Source of the DNA: Siphonodentalium dalli
Taxonomy: Eukaryota; Mollusca; Scaphopoda; Gadilida; Siphonodentaliidae
Length of the DNA: 64,000 bases
Direction: 5' to 3'
Assembly: GCA_032622095.1 (NCBI GenBank)
Contig: CP136069.1
Coordinates: 5,508,976-5,572,975 of the forward strand
Below are positions 11,385-23,390 of this stretch, piece after piece (the stretch's first letter is position 1; every line of letters starts with the position of its first letter). The notes below the pieces were generated by a model. That model made no database searches, was not told the DNA's origin, and worked only from the letters and a program-made list of their open reading frames with translations. Position numbers and translations under genes: made by a program.

Positions 11385-11790
11385 TTGAAGCATCATATGA
11401 TCTTACAATTCACCACGTTTCAAGTTTGGATGGCGTTCTCAAACCACAAAGGAGCAATTATAATCTCTTTTCGCTGCTGGACACTGTCATTGTGCGAGGT
11501 TCGGGTTATATTAACTACAGGATATACAGTGCCGGAAGCAATCAGAAAGCATTTCGTATACCGGCAACACACTTTTCATAAGACTCCAGGCATATTCAAT
11601 GGGATACGGAGCGATATAGCAATTGAAAGCACCTTCAGGGGGTCCCTGACACTGTTGGTCTGGTATCATCGGCATCAAACTCCAAGCAGCACCCTCTACG
11701 TTAGCACTGCAATATAGCACTGCCACAAGGTTGGTACTTTGCGGACCGATACATCTATTTTTACATATCGTCGGAACTATATTTAGTCAC
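11385..11790 (+). pseudogene. Possible decayed protein-coding fragment
   Basis: The frame from 11385 reads for 110 codons. It includes residues resembling a conserved block, 'TPGIFNGIRSDIAIESTF' (about 11582-11635). After a frame change the reading becomes 'IIGIKLQAAPSTLALQYST' (about 11668-11725). From memory, this order (a G-I/W-SD-x-x-IE-x-T block, then a short GIIGI block) resembles a repeated protein family common in invertebrate genomes, but I cannot name it. The frame change, the lack of an intact start and the absence of flanking splice signals argue for a dead fragment. Chance resemblance is possible. Confidence 0.3.
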
Positions 11791-12532
11791 CTATTATCTT
11801 ATTTTGACCACCAAAAGTTTGAAATAATGGTAATTCTTTCGGTATTGATAAGAACAATATAGACTGAGCCAGACATAGACAATTTTAATCCTAAAACATA
11901 AGAACTAAGAACACGTAAGAAATCCTTACCAAATGTCCTTATTGGCAGTGATATCTCAGCGGAGCGATGGGAGATAACTCTGACTGGAGTTTGCATCGGC
12001 ATTACACTCAAACCGGAAACTGTAAAAACATGCGCCTACACTGCAGCTTCCATACATGCAACAATATAATCATAATAAAAAGGCGCGATGAAGAAACAGT
12101 TGTCACACAAACCCACCACAAGGACGAGTATGCTTCCCGGATGAAAATTGAGCTTTGTGTCCACCCACTTGACCCAAGTTAGCACCCAGTTTCCACGAGA
12201 AAATTCCCCGTAAAGCCTTCACAAAAGCAAGTGCTGGTGCATATGTTCGACACTGATGTAATATATACCAGAGCTATGAGTCTACAATCAAGTGTCAGAT
12301 GTTGTGATGTTATTACTTTCTTCAAAGTTTGTTGTCGCATGAGTTATGACGTTATCCGATATCGTTGTTTGATATGTGATATCTCCCCTGAAGATATGTG
12401 ATATCTCGCCTGAAGAGTGTAAAGATCAATCACCAGAAGCTATCTTTATCGATGGGTGTGCTGCAATATGGGTCATCTTGTGGCCATGCAACGGTACCGT
12501 TCGGGATTACTTAGGCAGATTCAGGTTCCATC
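11791..12532. other. Unique stretch, no gene seen
   Basis: No recognisable repeat or RNA gene. A short duplication, GATATGTGATATCTC, lies near 12371-12410. Confidence 0.45.
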
Positions 12533-12735
12533 TTAACCCTTTCAGTGCCAAGTCCGATATTTGTATCAACCCATATACCCTGTGCCAATGCATTCTCTTA
12601 TATATGCGAGTCGACCATAGGTCGCCTCGCATATATAAGAGAATGCATTGGCCTAACAATTTTTCATCATTTGTTATTATTTTTTACAATTTTTTACAAT
12701 TTTAATAATTTGTTATTCTATTCTTTAAGATGCTC
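12533..12735. mobile_element. Partial TTAA MITE with one hairpin cassette
   Basis: TTAACCCTTTCAGTGCCAAG at 12533 resembles the TTAA-CCCTTT termini. It is followed by CCCTGTGCC and a complete hairpin at 12587-12655, then the AT-rich spacer. The right half is missing after about 12735. Confidence 0.65.
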
Positions 12736-13435
12736 CTCAAGCGTAGTGAGGTCTATATGATCTTTGGTCGATATAGGAAAAGCAGCACAAAGGAGTCAAC
12801 ACGGGTCTGGAGAGACCAAGACGCCAGAGGAGTATTCGCTCTGAAAAGTTACGAGAAACAAGTTGCCATTCATAAAGATGATATGTGATGATATTATGTC
12901 AAAAACTGGAACCTTCCAAACAACGGACCACACACTTGTGATTACCGGACAGGACCCCGTGCCTATCGAAATAGCCTGTGGTAACAAATCAGCCAGTTGG
13001 AGGAACTCAGAAAACAAATTAGAAAGTAATATTAAAGATGCATTATCCGAATTAACGCTCCTGTATTACTATTTCTCTGGTTTTGGGGGTAAAACATATT
13101 TGATTCGAGTCGAGGAACCCACCAATCAAAGGTCAGAGTGATCAGATATCGATTTTTGAAATCTATTACTTTTCACCGCTAATCATTTTTTAGTGGCCCA
13201 GTAAAGTCATCGAGAAAACGGTCTTGGACCAAATTGCGAATTAAGATTGATAACTCTAAAATCAAGTGGCATTTTTTGTGGCAGATATTTGACAAACCGG
13301 CAAAATTCTGTTGAACAAAATGTTGATAAATAACAGGTTTTTGGCAATTTTATACTGTTATTTTTGGGCAATTAATCGATTCTGATAACTGAAGCGACAT
13401 TATGAAAAAAAAAAGTTGTTGGAATCTGACGATAT
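12736..13435. other. Unassigned stretch with one 92-codon open frame
   Basis: The frame at 12863-13141 (+) encodes 'DIMSKTGTFQTTDHTLVITG' and reads on to ESNIKDALSEL. It looks more protein-like than most frames here, but I recognise no family and see no splice context. Its end overlaps a motif shared with the long-TIR family at 30031: GGGGGTAAAACATATTTGAT near 13084, then ATCGATTTTTGAAATCTATT near 13149. Confidence 0.4.
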
Positions 13436-13700
13436 GTGACCCGCCATATCAAATCCAGTCGTAAGTCGGGATTTTTTTTTACCCTGTGCCAATGCATTCT
13501 CTTATATATGCGAGTCGACCATAGGTCGCCTCGCATATATAAGAGAATGCATTGGCCTAACAATTTTTTACAATTTTAATAATTTTTTCTTGTATTCTTT
13601 AACAATTTTATAATTTCACCCATACAGAGCCCCAGACAAACATGAGCAGACGACACTCTTCTATATGCTTCTATATACGTGTGGGGCTCCCTGCAGGGAC
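13436..13700. mobile_element. Truncated GTGACCC MITE
   Basis: The left terminus GTGACCCGCCATATCAAATC, a hairpin at 13488-13556, the AT spacer and the GAGCCCCAGACA central palindrome are present. The sequence then leaves the family at GGGACCTCATTCTCAC, so the right half is lost. Confidence 0.8.
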
Positions 13701-14460
13701 CTCATTCTCACTATTTGCAGGCTTGACCGTGATTTGTTGCTGATTGTTCACAGTTAAAACTTTTACCAATAAAAGTCTCAAATAAATAAATGTGCGATTT
13801 ATTCGCATTATGTGTAGGTGCAGGCAGTGGTAAGTCCTGTGTAGGGGACTGAACTATGCGTGGAACCAGCTTCAAACATTATGATGTGATACACTCCCAA
13901 ACGGAACAAGTACCCCTCGAATAACAATCAATCATCACGAACATCACCCTGTTCAACAAACTCAATTTAACTCACAAATGGTGTAATTATTGTTCTATTT
14001 AACGCTTTTTTAAATGAGGTCAACAGAGGGTGGATTTGGTGATGCCAGCCCAACCCTTTTTAACTGAGGTCCACATAGGGTGGATTTGGTGATGCCAGCC
14101 CACTGTACATGGTATCATCACTAAATTCACCCTCTTGGGACCTCATTCTCACTATTTGCAGGCTGATTGTTCACAGTTAAAACTTTTACTCGAGATTTTG
14201 TGTGTATCCTGGCTGTTTTTTTTTTTTAACTCATCTTTACTTTGAAAATGTTAATAAAATATTAAATTGTTAAAGAATGTAAGAATTTTTTTTTTAAATG
14301 ATAAAATTGTTGAAGAATATAAGGAAGAATATAAGAAAAAATTATAAATTTGTTTATAGAATGGAAGAACAAAATTATAAAACATGACAAAAATTGTAAG
14401 AATGTAAGAAAAATGGTTTTAAAAAAATGATAAATTGTTAGGCCAATGCATTCAATGCGT
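13701..14460. mobile_element. Foldback remnant plus AT-rich MITE spacer
   Basis: At 14010-14185, TGAGGTCCACATAGGGTGG with GGATTTGGTGATGCC faces ATCACTAAATTCACCCTC and GGGACCTCATTCTC, the same arms as at 4340-4650. From 14230 to 14460 lies the GTTAAAGAATGTAAGAA-type spacer of the hairpin MITEs, ending in a broken GGCCAATGCATTC arm. Confidence 0.55.
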
Positions 14461-14879
14461 TAGGAAATGTTCAACAAATGACCAAAGGCCTAGGTATAGT
14501 TCATATGTCATGTGTTTTTTTTTAATTATATTAGCGATGTAGTTGTATTCGTTTGGTTTTGTATTGTTTTGACTTTGATTTTTGCGGGGGTGGCGGGGGG
14601 GGGGGTATTTTGTGTGCAATCAGGTGCAATCTATACTTTTAGTTTTTGTCCATGGGCTGGTATGACCCATCGATCACCCCACCACTTACCTTCTTCGGTA
14701 TTCGCATGTGCCCTATAATGTGTATTGTTCAGGGAAATGATGTTCACAGCAAATATTTTGTGTTTTTCAGATTATGATGGGGTGGGGGAAACGGTAATCG
14801 CATATAGGTGATGTAATTTTGGTTGGATTTTAACAGCTAATGTCAGTAATGTGTAATTGTGTAGATATATGAATACTCT
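14461..14879. other. Unique stretch, no gene seen
   Basis: Contains a G-rich run near 14583-14606. The 68-codon frame from 14512 is low-complexity and not supported. Confidence 0.5.
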
Positions 14880-15545
14880 ATCCAATGGTAGCAAAATGAT
14901 ATGATGTTGTCATTGATGACATCACCAGAGGTCAAAAGGTCACGAAAATGTGATAAAAACACAAATATAATAGTCTGGGAGCTGATAGGGCACCCCTGCA
15001 CCCCAACCACAGGACTCAACTTCACTCCACTCGATATTACAAATAATACTTATAGAGAGAAAATCTTGACAAATGTATACAAATATATATATGATTGTGC
15101 AGCTAAGACATAAGCTGCCATTTTATGGCAAAATTGGAAACTTCCTGTCCAAAATGGCCACCGGAAGTGAAAAATATGACTATTTTTCAATAATATCTTC
15201 TAGATTAGTTTCTGCTGTTTGGACCTGGTTGAGAATTGCGCCTTTATTTTTAATTTTTCATGTTAACTGATAACTGATAACTGGTTCAATGAAATAAGCC
15301 ATTCTGTTGGTTCTAACCCCTTCCGATTCCTCAAATTTTTTATTTTAGATGAAAGTGGTATCAAATTTAGGGAGATAGTAATATAGAAAATGATGCGGAT
15401 GAAGTTAAGTCCTGTGGTAGGGGTGCATGGGTATCCTATCAGCTCCCAGACTATTCTATTTGTCTTTTTATCGCAATTTCGTGACTTTTTTTTTATCTCT
15501 GGTGACGTCATCAATAACAAAATAATATTAGTTTTGCTACTATTG
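14880..15545. mobile_element. Foldback element with ~150-bp arms
   Basis: The left arm (about 14885-15040) and right arm (about 15390-15545) are inverted copies. They share GGAGCTGATAGGGCACCC / GGGTATCCTATCAGCTCC, a dinucleotide-rich CATCACCAGAGGTCA / GGTGACGTCATC segment, and a CACAGGACTCAACTTC / GAAGTTAAGTCCTGTGG segment. The middle holds ATGGCCACCGGAAGTG motifs. Open frames here run across the arms on both strands, as expected for inverted copies. Confidence 0.75.
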
Positions 15546-15614
15546 AGTAGGGAAGTCCAATACCTACACAATGACACACCAAAACCACCACAATCACAAT
15601 GTCATCACTTATAT

Positions 15615-16069
15615 GTGACCCGCAATATCAAATCCAGTCGGAAGTCGGGATTTTTTTACCCTGTGCCAATGCATTCTCTTATATATGCGAGTCGACCATA
15701 GGTCGCCTCGCATATATAAGAGAATGCATTGGCCTTACAATTTTAATAATTTGTTCTTGTATTCTTTAACAATTTTATAATTTAACCCATACAGAGCCCC
15801 AGACAAACATGAGCAGACGACGCTCTTCTATGTGCTTCTATATATGTGTGGGTACTGTGGGGCTCCCTGCAGGGTAATGGATGTTTTTTATTTTATGTCC
15901 TAAAAAATGTAAGAAACATTTATTTAAAAAACATGATAAAAAATTGTTAGGCCAATGCATTCTCTTATATATGCGAGGCGACCTATGGTCGACTCGCATA
16001 TATAAGAGAATGCATTGGCACAGGGTACAAAAATCCCGACTTCCGACTGGATTTGATATGGCGGGTCAC
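15615..16069. mobile_element. MITE with GTGACCCGC termini, complete copy
   Basis: The 455-bp element has termini GTGACCCGCAATATC and GATATGGCGGGTCAC, with TIRs of about 45 bp. The hairpin cassettes at 15664-15735 and 15949-16020 lie about 50 bp in from each end with CCCTGTGCC outward. The centre carries the GAGCCCCAGACAAACATG palindrome. The flanks (TTATAT / ATATGTG) do not give one unambiguous target duplication. Confidence 0.85.
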
Positions 16070-16962
16070 ATATGTGATTACCGTTTTCCCCACCACATCA
16101 TAATCGGGAAAAAATGGCAACTGAGTGAAGCTAATCTTTGACCCAGTATGCACACTAGGACCCAAAATATTTGCTGTAAACATAATTTCCCCGAACAATA
16201 TACATTAGGGTACATGAAAATACCAAATAAGTTAAGAAGTTGGGACGGGGGTGCACAATAGGTCCTACCAGCCCATGTAATAGTCTATTGTTACGTACAT
16301 TATCCAGTGATTACTAAAATTAATAAGAATAGAATCGTGCACCTGTAATTTATGTTGCACATTATCACTGTTTTATTTCAGCTTTATATTTTCTTACTCG
16401 ATGTTTTTACCTTATTTTATATGAGGAGAATGCTAGTTTAAATCTAATAACTTCAAAGGCAGCCATATCTCATATCTGTCATATCAAACCTGTTCTATGT
16501 TGTAAGCACGTGACCTTGTCTGACATGCGTGTGACGAGGAAGATTCTGTGACCAGAACGGCACGACCGTGACGTCATTCACACACGCTCTCTCATGTATT
16601 ACCTGACAGAATCATGCCAAGTGAAAAACATGGTTAACTTTTGAAGTTGCAACAACATGAATCTTATGAATATTATGACACGTTACAAAAATAGCGGGAA
16701 CCATTAGCAGCAGGTGAGCATATAAACATGCAAAAGAGATGTTCTCGAGTTGACAACGAAGTGACGTTCATACTCGACGATAATATATTGTAGGGTGGGT
16801 GGACAGCACCCCATACATCACATAATTTTAACTGGAAACAACGTTAATTAGGATTACGGATGCTGGTGCAATATCAGACTATTTCAAAATGGAAACAATA
16901 TACGGCACAATGGTAAGTTTACCCACAGATAACGACTCTTAACCTTTCCATTATAAATCATT
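16070..16962. other. Unique stretch, no gene seen
   Basis: No repeat family or reading frame is supported. GGATTACGGATG at 16851 resembles the ATTACGGAT motif that borders the 33-bp and 27-bp arrays further right. Confidence 0.5.
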
Positions 16963-17279
16963 ATTGACGGGTAGCTATAGGCCTATAGTTCCTATCTTGA
17001 CGGGTAGCTATAGGCCTATAGTTCCTACCTTGGCGGGTAGCTATAGGTCCTATCTTGACGGGTAGCTATAGGCCTATAGTTCCTATCTTGGCGGGTAGCT
17101 ATAGGCCTATAGTTCCTATCTTGACGGGTAGCTATAGGCCTATAGTTCCTACCTTGGCGGGTAGCTATAGGTCCTATCTTGACGGGTAGCTATAGGCCTA
17201 TAGTTCCTATCTTGGCGGGTAGCTATAGGCCTATAGTTCCTATCTTGGCGGGTAGCTATAGGCCTATAGTTCCTATCTT
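16963..17279. repeat. 33/25-bp minisatellite in a regular pattern
   Basis: About ten units of TTGACGGGTAGCTATAGGCC + TATAGTTCCTATC (33 bp). A 25-bp unit lacking CCTATAGT occupies the third and seventh positions (17029, 17153). The pattern long-long-short, then long-long-long-short, indicates duplication of groups of units. Confidence 0.9.
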
Positions 17280-17409
17280 GGAAATGTTCATGCAGATAAT
17301 AAGTCCGTTTGTTGAACTCAGTAGAGACCTTTCGTAAACACCACTGTTACGATTACGGATAGGATATATTGTCCTAGTAAGGTTGACACCATCACAATTT
17401 ACCTACGAT
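17280..17409. other. Short unique block ending the 33-bp array
   Basis: Contains CAGATAATAAG, GAGACCTTTCGTAAACACC and ACGATTACGGATAGG. These reappear in inverted order at 21555-21600, just past the 27-bp array. Confidence 0.6.
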
Positions 17410-17417
17410 GGCTAATT

Positions 17418-17809
17418 CAGGGACCAGCCTAGGGTCAAAATATAGGGAGAAGTGACTTCTCCCTCTTGGAAAAATAAGGAGAAGTGAGGGCTTACCAGGG
17501 AGAAGTGGAGCGTTAGTGCGACTATTTGTCGCTAGTAACTATTCATTAGAACTGATTGTTTTAGCTGTTATTATTGTCCACAATAGATTTTCTACATGGG
17601 TGAGGATAAACTGGAAGTGTTAAGCTGAGCAGTAGATCATCCAGTCACCAATTCTTCAGGGAGATTAAAAATTTAACTAAAAAAAATAATGTTTTTTTTT
17701 TTTTTTTTTTTTTAGGGAGACATCCACTTCTCCCTGACGTCATTTCAGGCAGACTTGCGGCCACACAGGGCGACTATTTCGCCCACGTCGCCCCCTAGGC
17801 TGGTCCCTG
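17418..17809. mobile_element. hAT-type MITE with perfect 8-bp target duplication
   Basis: The 392-bp element has termini CAGGGACCAGCCTAGGG and CCCTAGGCTGGTCCCTG. It is flanked by identical GGCTAATT copies at 17410-17417 and 17810-17817. The interior carries GGGAGAAGTGACTTCTCCC-like short palindromic pieces and a T-run at 17693-17714. It has no coding capacity. The 8-bp duplication and CAGGG ends place it in the hAT superfamily. Confidence 0.92.
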
Positions 17810-17817
17810 GGCTAATT

Positions 17818-18762
17818 GGTGAGACGGCATATGCCCCACTTTATTCAGTTACACATATATTTGATGGAAAAAATAATGTGTGTCTCTTTGAGATCCCAAG
17901 TTATTATTCGTGTATAACACACCACACGGATAATGTTAGAGCGTCCCCACGCAGGACCGGCGGCACATTCTTGACAGATGTGCACATAATTAAACTGCGT
18001 GGGTGTATATATCGTCTCACATATAAGAACCCCCTTGGTGTAAACAACATTTAATTTTGAACAGAACATGTAATACATACAAACAAATTGACATAAATAA
18101 TAATAATGTCCAAAACGGGGATTAGACAACAAGCCTAAAAGACTTTTATCAAGTCTTTTCCTCGGAGTAGGAAGTTTACCCTTGGTATCAGAATAGATAC
18201 CATATAGGGTAAATTTAGCAGAGGGGGATAACATGTTAGATCCGAAAAATATTGTTCAATTTTAAGGAGGGGGTAGAGAGATAGAGTGCAGGAAGGACGA
18301 ACGTTTGTCAAGTTAATTGGTATTGCAGACCGTGCATCAGCCAAAACGAAAGAGGGGAATGAAGCGAAGTACCGTATATATTTTAGGTTACACAACTTTG
18401 GTATTTATAACATATACTATTTAAGAACCATGAAAAAATCAAAATCAAATCGAAACGCATCGCGGCCCACGTGGAGGAAATGCGAAAATGCGAGAAAAAC
18501 AGTCAACCTACTTGTACTGTTAATTAATATTAAAATAATTGGTTAGAAGCGTACTTAGCATTATATAATGAAATATGATGAAACAATGACTTAATTGCAT
18601 GGAGAGTGGCCCAGTGACACGGAGAATGATTGGCCCTCGATTGGAAATTATTAAATTTCATTTAATTAAAATTCCATGTGTCGACGCCACCAGAGCACAC
18701 AATATAGATAATGTGATAACACAAAGAACCCCCGTGAGTAAAGATCGAATTTTGGCCGTATA
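17818..18762. other. Unique stretch, no gene seen
   Basis: Several 85-130 codon frames occur on both strands, but none has protein-like composition or splice context that I can support. Confidence 0.45.
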
Positions 18763-21550
18763 TTGTCAGGATATTGTCCCTCGTATATATTGTCAGGATA
18801 TTGTCCCTCGTATATACTGTCAGGATATTGTCCCTCGTATATATTGTCAGGATATTGTCCCTCGTATACTGTCAGGATATTGTCCCTCGTATATATTGTC
18901 AGGATATTGTCCCTCGTATACTGTCAGAATATTGTCCCTCGTATATACTGTCAGGATATTGTCCCTCGTATATATTGTCAGGATATTGTCCCTCGTATAC
19001 TGTCAGGATATTGTCCCTCGTATATACTGTCAGGATATTGTCCCTCGTATATACTGTCAGGATATTGTCCCTCGTATATACTGTTTGGATATTGTCCCTC
19101 GTATATATTGTCAGGATATTGTCCCTCGTATATACTGTCAGGATATTGTCCCTCGTATACTGTCAGGATATTGTCCCTCGTATACTGTCAGGATATTGTC
19201 CCTCGTATATACTGTCAGGATATTGTCCCTCGTATATACTGTCAGGATATTGTCCCTCGTATATACTGTCAGGATATTGTCCCTCGTATATACTGTCAGG
19301 ATATTGTCCCTCGTATATACTGTCAGGATATTGTCCCTCGTATATACTGTCAGGATATTGTCCCGCGTATATACTGTCAGGATATTGTCCCTCGTATATA
19401 CTGTCAGGATATTGTCCCTCGTATATACTGTCAGGATATTGTCCCTCGTATATACTGTCAGGATATTGTCCCTCGTATATACTGTCAGGATATTGTCCCT
19501 CGTATATACTGTCAGGATATTGTCCCTCGTATACTGTCAGGATATTGTCCCTCGTATATACTGTCAGGATATTGTCCCTCGTATATACTGTCAGGATATT
19601 GTCCCTCGTATATACTGTCAGGATATTGTCCCTCGTATATACTGTCAGGATATTGTCCCTCGTATACTGTCAGGATATTGTCCCTCGTATATACTGTCAG
19701 GATATTGTCCCTCGTATATACTGTCAGGATATTGTCCCTCGTATATACTGTCAGGATATTGTCCCTCGTATACTGTCAGGATATTGTCCCTCGTATATAC
19801 TGTCAGGATATTGTCCCTCGTATATACTGTCAGGATATTGTCCCTCGTATACTGTCAGGATATTGTCCCTCGTATATACTGTCAGGATATTGTCCCTCGT
19901 ATATACTGTCAGGATATTGTCCCTCGTATATACTGTCAGGATATTGTCCCTCGTATATACTGTCAGGATATTGTCCCTCGTATATACTGTCAGGATATTG
20001 TCCCTCGTATATACTGTCAGGATATTGTCCCTCGTATATACTGTCAGGATATTGTCCCTCGTATATACTGTCAGGATATTGTCCCTCGTATACTGTCAGG
20101 ATATTGTCCCTCGTATATACTGTCAGGATATTGTCCCTCGTATATACTGTCAGGATATTGTCCCTCGTATATACTGTCAGGATATTGTCCCTCGTATATA
20201 CTGTCAGGATATTGTCCCTCGTATACTGTCCGGATATTGTCCCTCGTATATACTGTCAGGATATTGTCCCTCGTATACTGTCAGGATATTGTCCCTCGTA
20301 TACTGTCAGGATATTGTCCCTCGTATATACTGTCAGGATATTGTCCCTCGTATATACTGTCAGGATATTGTCCCTCGTATATACTGTCAGGATATTGTCC
20401 CTCGTATATACTGTCAGGATATTGTCCCTCGTATATACTGTCAGGATATTGTCCCTCGTATATACTGTCAGGATATTGTCCCTCGTATATACTGTCAGGA
20501 TATTGTCCCTCGTATATACTGTCAGGATATTGTCCCTCGTATATACTGTCAGGATATTGTCCCTCGTATATACTGTCAGGATATTGTCCCTCGTATATAC
20601 TGTCAGGATATTGTCCCTCGTATACTGTCAGGATATTGTCCCTCGTATATACTGTCAGGATATTGTCCCTCGTATATACTGTCAGGATATTGTCCCTCGT
20701 ATATACTGTCAGGATATTGTCCCTCGTATATACTGTCAGGATATTGTCCCTCGTATATACTGTCAGGATATTGTCCCTCGTATATACTGTCAGGATATTG
20801 TCCCTCGTATATACTGTCAGGATATTGTCCCTCGTATATACTGTCAGGATATTGTCCCTCGTATATACTGTCAGGATATTGTCCCTCGTATATACTGTCA
20901 GGATATTGTCCCTCGTATATACTGTCAGGATATTGTCCCTCGTATATACTGTCAGGATATTGTCCCTCGTATATACTGTCAGGATATTGTCCCTCGTATA
21001 TACTGTCAGGATATTGTCCCTCGTATATACTGTCAGGATATTGTCCCTCGTATATACTGTCAGGATATTGTCCCTCGTATATACTGTCAGGATATTGTCC
21101 CTCGTATATACTGTCAGGATATTGTCCCTCGTATATACTGTCAGGATATTGTCCCTCGTATATACTGTCAGGATATTGTCCCTCGTATATACTGTCAGGA
21201 TATTGTCCCTCGTATATACTGTCAGGATATTGTCCCTCGTATACTGTCAGGATATTGTCCCTCGTATATACTGTCAGGATATTGTCTCTCGTATATACTG
21301 TCAGGATATTGTCCCTCGTATATACTGTCAGGATATTGTCCCTCGTATATACTGTCAGGATATTGTCCCTCGTATATACTGTCAGGATATTGTCCCTCGT
21401 ATATACTGTCAGGATATTGTCCCTCGTATATACTGTCAGGATATTGTCCCTCGTATATACTGTCAGGATATTGTCCCTCGTATATACTGTCAGGATATTG
21501 TCCCTCGTATATACTGTCAGGATATTGTCCCTCGTAAATACTGTCAGGAT
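18763..21550. repeat. 27-bp satellite array, ~104 units
   Basis: Units are TATATACTGTCAGGATATTG + TCCCTCG (27 bp), with interspersed 25-bp units lacking one TA. Sequence identity between units is very high; early units show ATATTGT instead of ATACTGT, and a few point variants occur (for example TTTGG at 19084, TCCGG near 20230). Because 27 is divisible by three, all three forward frames stay open for more than 900 codons. Each 25-bp unit shifts the phase, so the apparent proteins switch between three 9-residue motifs. These frames are not genes. Confidence 0.97.
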
Positions 21551-21985
21551 ATTTCCATATCCGTAATCGTGATTTTGCGAAAGGTCTCTATTATCTGAAT
21601 ATTTCCCACCAACGGATAGGAATACTTCTTCCTTTATAATAAATACTGTGGTAAAAGCCCAGTAAACCATGGTTTACCATGCTCTACTCTGGTAGACATA
21701 GCCTTGTAATTTGAAAGCATGTAAAATTGACATACCCTTGTAAATTCCAAGTAAATCTTGGTAAAGTCATGTTAACAATGATATACTCTGGTAAAAGCCA
21801 CGTAAAAGCTATTGTAAGAAGGACACCCTGGTAAAGTCAGGTTAACATTCAATGATAAACTCTGATAAAAGCCATGTACACCCATGTAAAGGAAAAGACA
21901 TACCATTGTAATTCCATGCAAGTAAAGGCATTGTATACCCACTTTACTCTCGCCAAAGTATGCTGGTGAAACAGGACATACATTG

Positions 21986-22700
21986 GTAACACCCATGTAA
22001 ATCAGAAACATGACATTCATTGGTAACACCCATGTAAATCACAACATACATTGGTAACACCCATGTAAATCAGAAACAGGACATACATTGGTAACACCCA
22101 TGTAAATCAGAAACAGGATATACATTGGTAACACCCATGTATATCAGAAACAGGACATACATTGGTAACACCCATGCAAATCAGAAACAGGACATACATT
22201 GGTAACACCCATGTAAATCACAACATAACATACGTTGGTAACACCCATGTAAATCAGAAACACGACATACATTGGTAACACCCATGTAAATCAGAAACAG
22301 GACATACATTGGTAACACCCATGTAAATCAGAAACAGGATATACATTGGTAACACCCATGTAAAATCAGAAACAGGACATACATTGGTAGCACCCATGCA
22401 AATCAGAAACAGGACATACATTGGTAACACCCATGTAAATCAGAAACAGGATATACATTGGTAACACCCATGTAAAATCAGAAACAGGACATACATTGGT
22501 AGTACCCATGTAAATCAGAAACAGGACATACATTGGTAACACCCATGTAAATCAGAAACAGGATATACATTGGTAACACCCATGTAAAATCAGAAACAGG
22601 ACATACATTGGTAGTACCCATGTAAATCAGAAACAGGACATACATTGGTAACACCCATGTAAATCAGAAACAGGACATTGGTAACACCCATATAAATCAC
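21986..22700. repeat. 37-bp minisatellite, ~19 units
   Basis: Unit: AACACCCATGTAAATCAGAA + ACAGGACATACATTGGT. A three-unit super-repeat of about 112 bp (GGATATAC, then ATGTAAAATC, then TTGGTAG variants) occurs three times between about 22310 and 22625. Confidence 0.95.
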
Positions 22701-22999
22701 AACATACTCTAGTAAATCACCTTTTCTTGAAGAAAAAACGCTCTTTAAATGCTCTTTAAATGTTAGTATTCATTTTTCATTTCTGAATACATCTTTATTT
22801 TGTCCATATCGATTTCTTCGAGGGAAAAAAGCGGTTTATACTTCAAAAGTCGTCGGTAGCTACTTCAAAAGGTGGCGCTACACAACATGGTGGTTTTTTT
22901 TATATGGGAGTTGGTTCCAGGCAGAGATGGATTTTGTGAATAACTGAGTTCTACATTATCTAGTGTTTATGTTATGTGACAGCTAATAACATATCCTTT

Positions 23000-23390
23000 G
23001 ATATCACACGATGTAAGGTAATGCCATGCATAGAGGATATCACATGATGTAAGGTAATGCCATACATAGAGGATATCACATGAGGTAAGGTAATGCCGTG
23101 CATAGAGGATATCACACGAGGTAAGGTAATGCCATGCATAGAGGATATCACATGAGGTAAGGTAATGCCATACATAGAGGATATCACATGAGGTAAGGTA
23201 ATGCCATGCATAGAGGATATCACATGAGGTAAGGTAATGCCATACATAGAGGATATCACATGAGGTAAGGTAATGCCATGCATAGAGGATATCACACGAG
23301 GTAAGGTAATGCCATGCATAGAGGATATCACATGAGGTAAGGTAATGCCATACATAGAGGATATCACATGAGGTAAGGTAATACCCATAC
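23000..23390. repeat. 36-bp minisatellite, ~11 units
   Basis: Unit: AGGATATCACATGAGGTAAG + GTAATGCCATACATAG. Units alternate between CCATGCATAG and CCATACATAG. The reverse-strand open frames (DILYVWHYLTSC-type and ITLPHVISSM-type) arise because 36 is divisible by three. Confidence 0.95.

Noticed and set aside
12863-13141. A 92-codon frame as a gene
   Set aside because: The composition is protein-like, but there is no recognisable domain, its end overlaps a transposon arm and no splice or promoter context is visible.
18599-21670. Open frames of 999, 930, 924 and 355 codons
   Set aside because: They lie in the 27-bp array. All frames are open because the unit is divisible by three and lacks stops, and they switch motif wherever a 25-bp unit occurs. 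There is no independent coding evidence.
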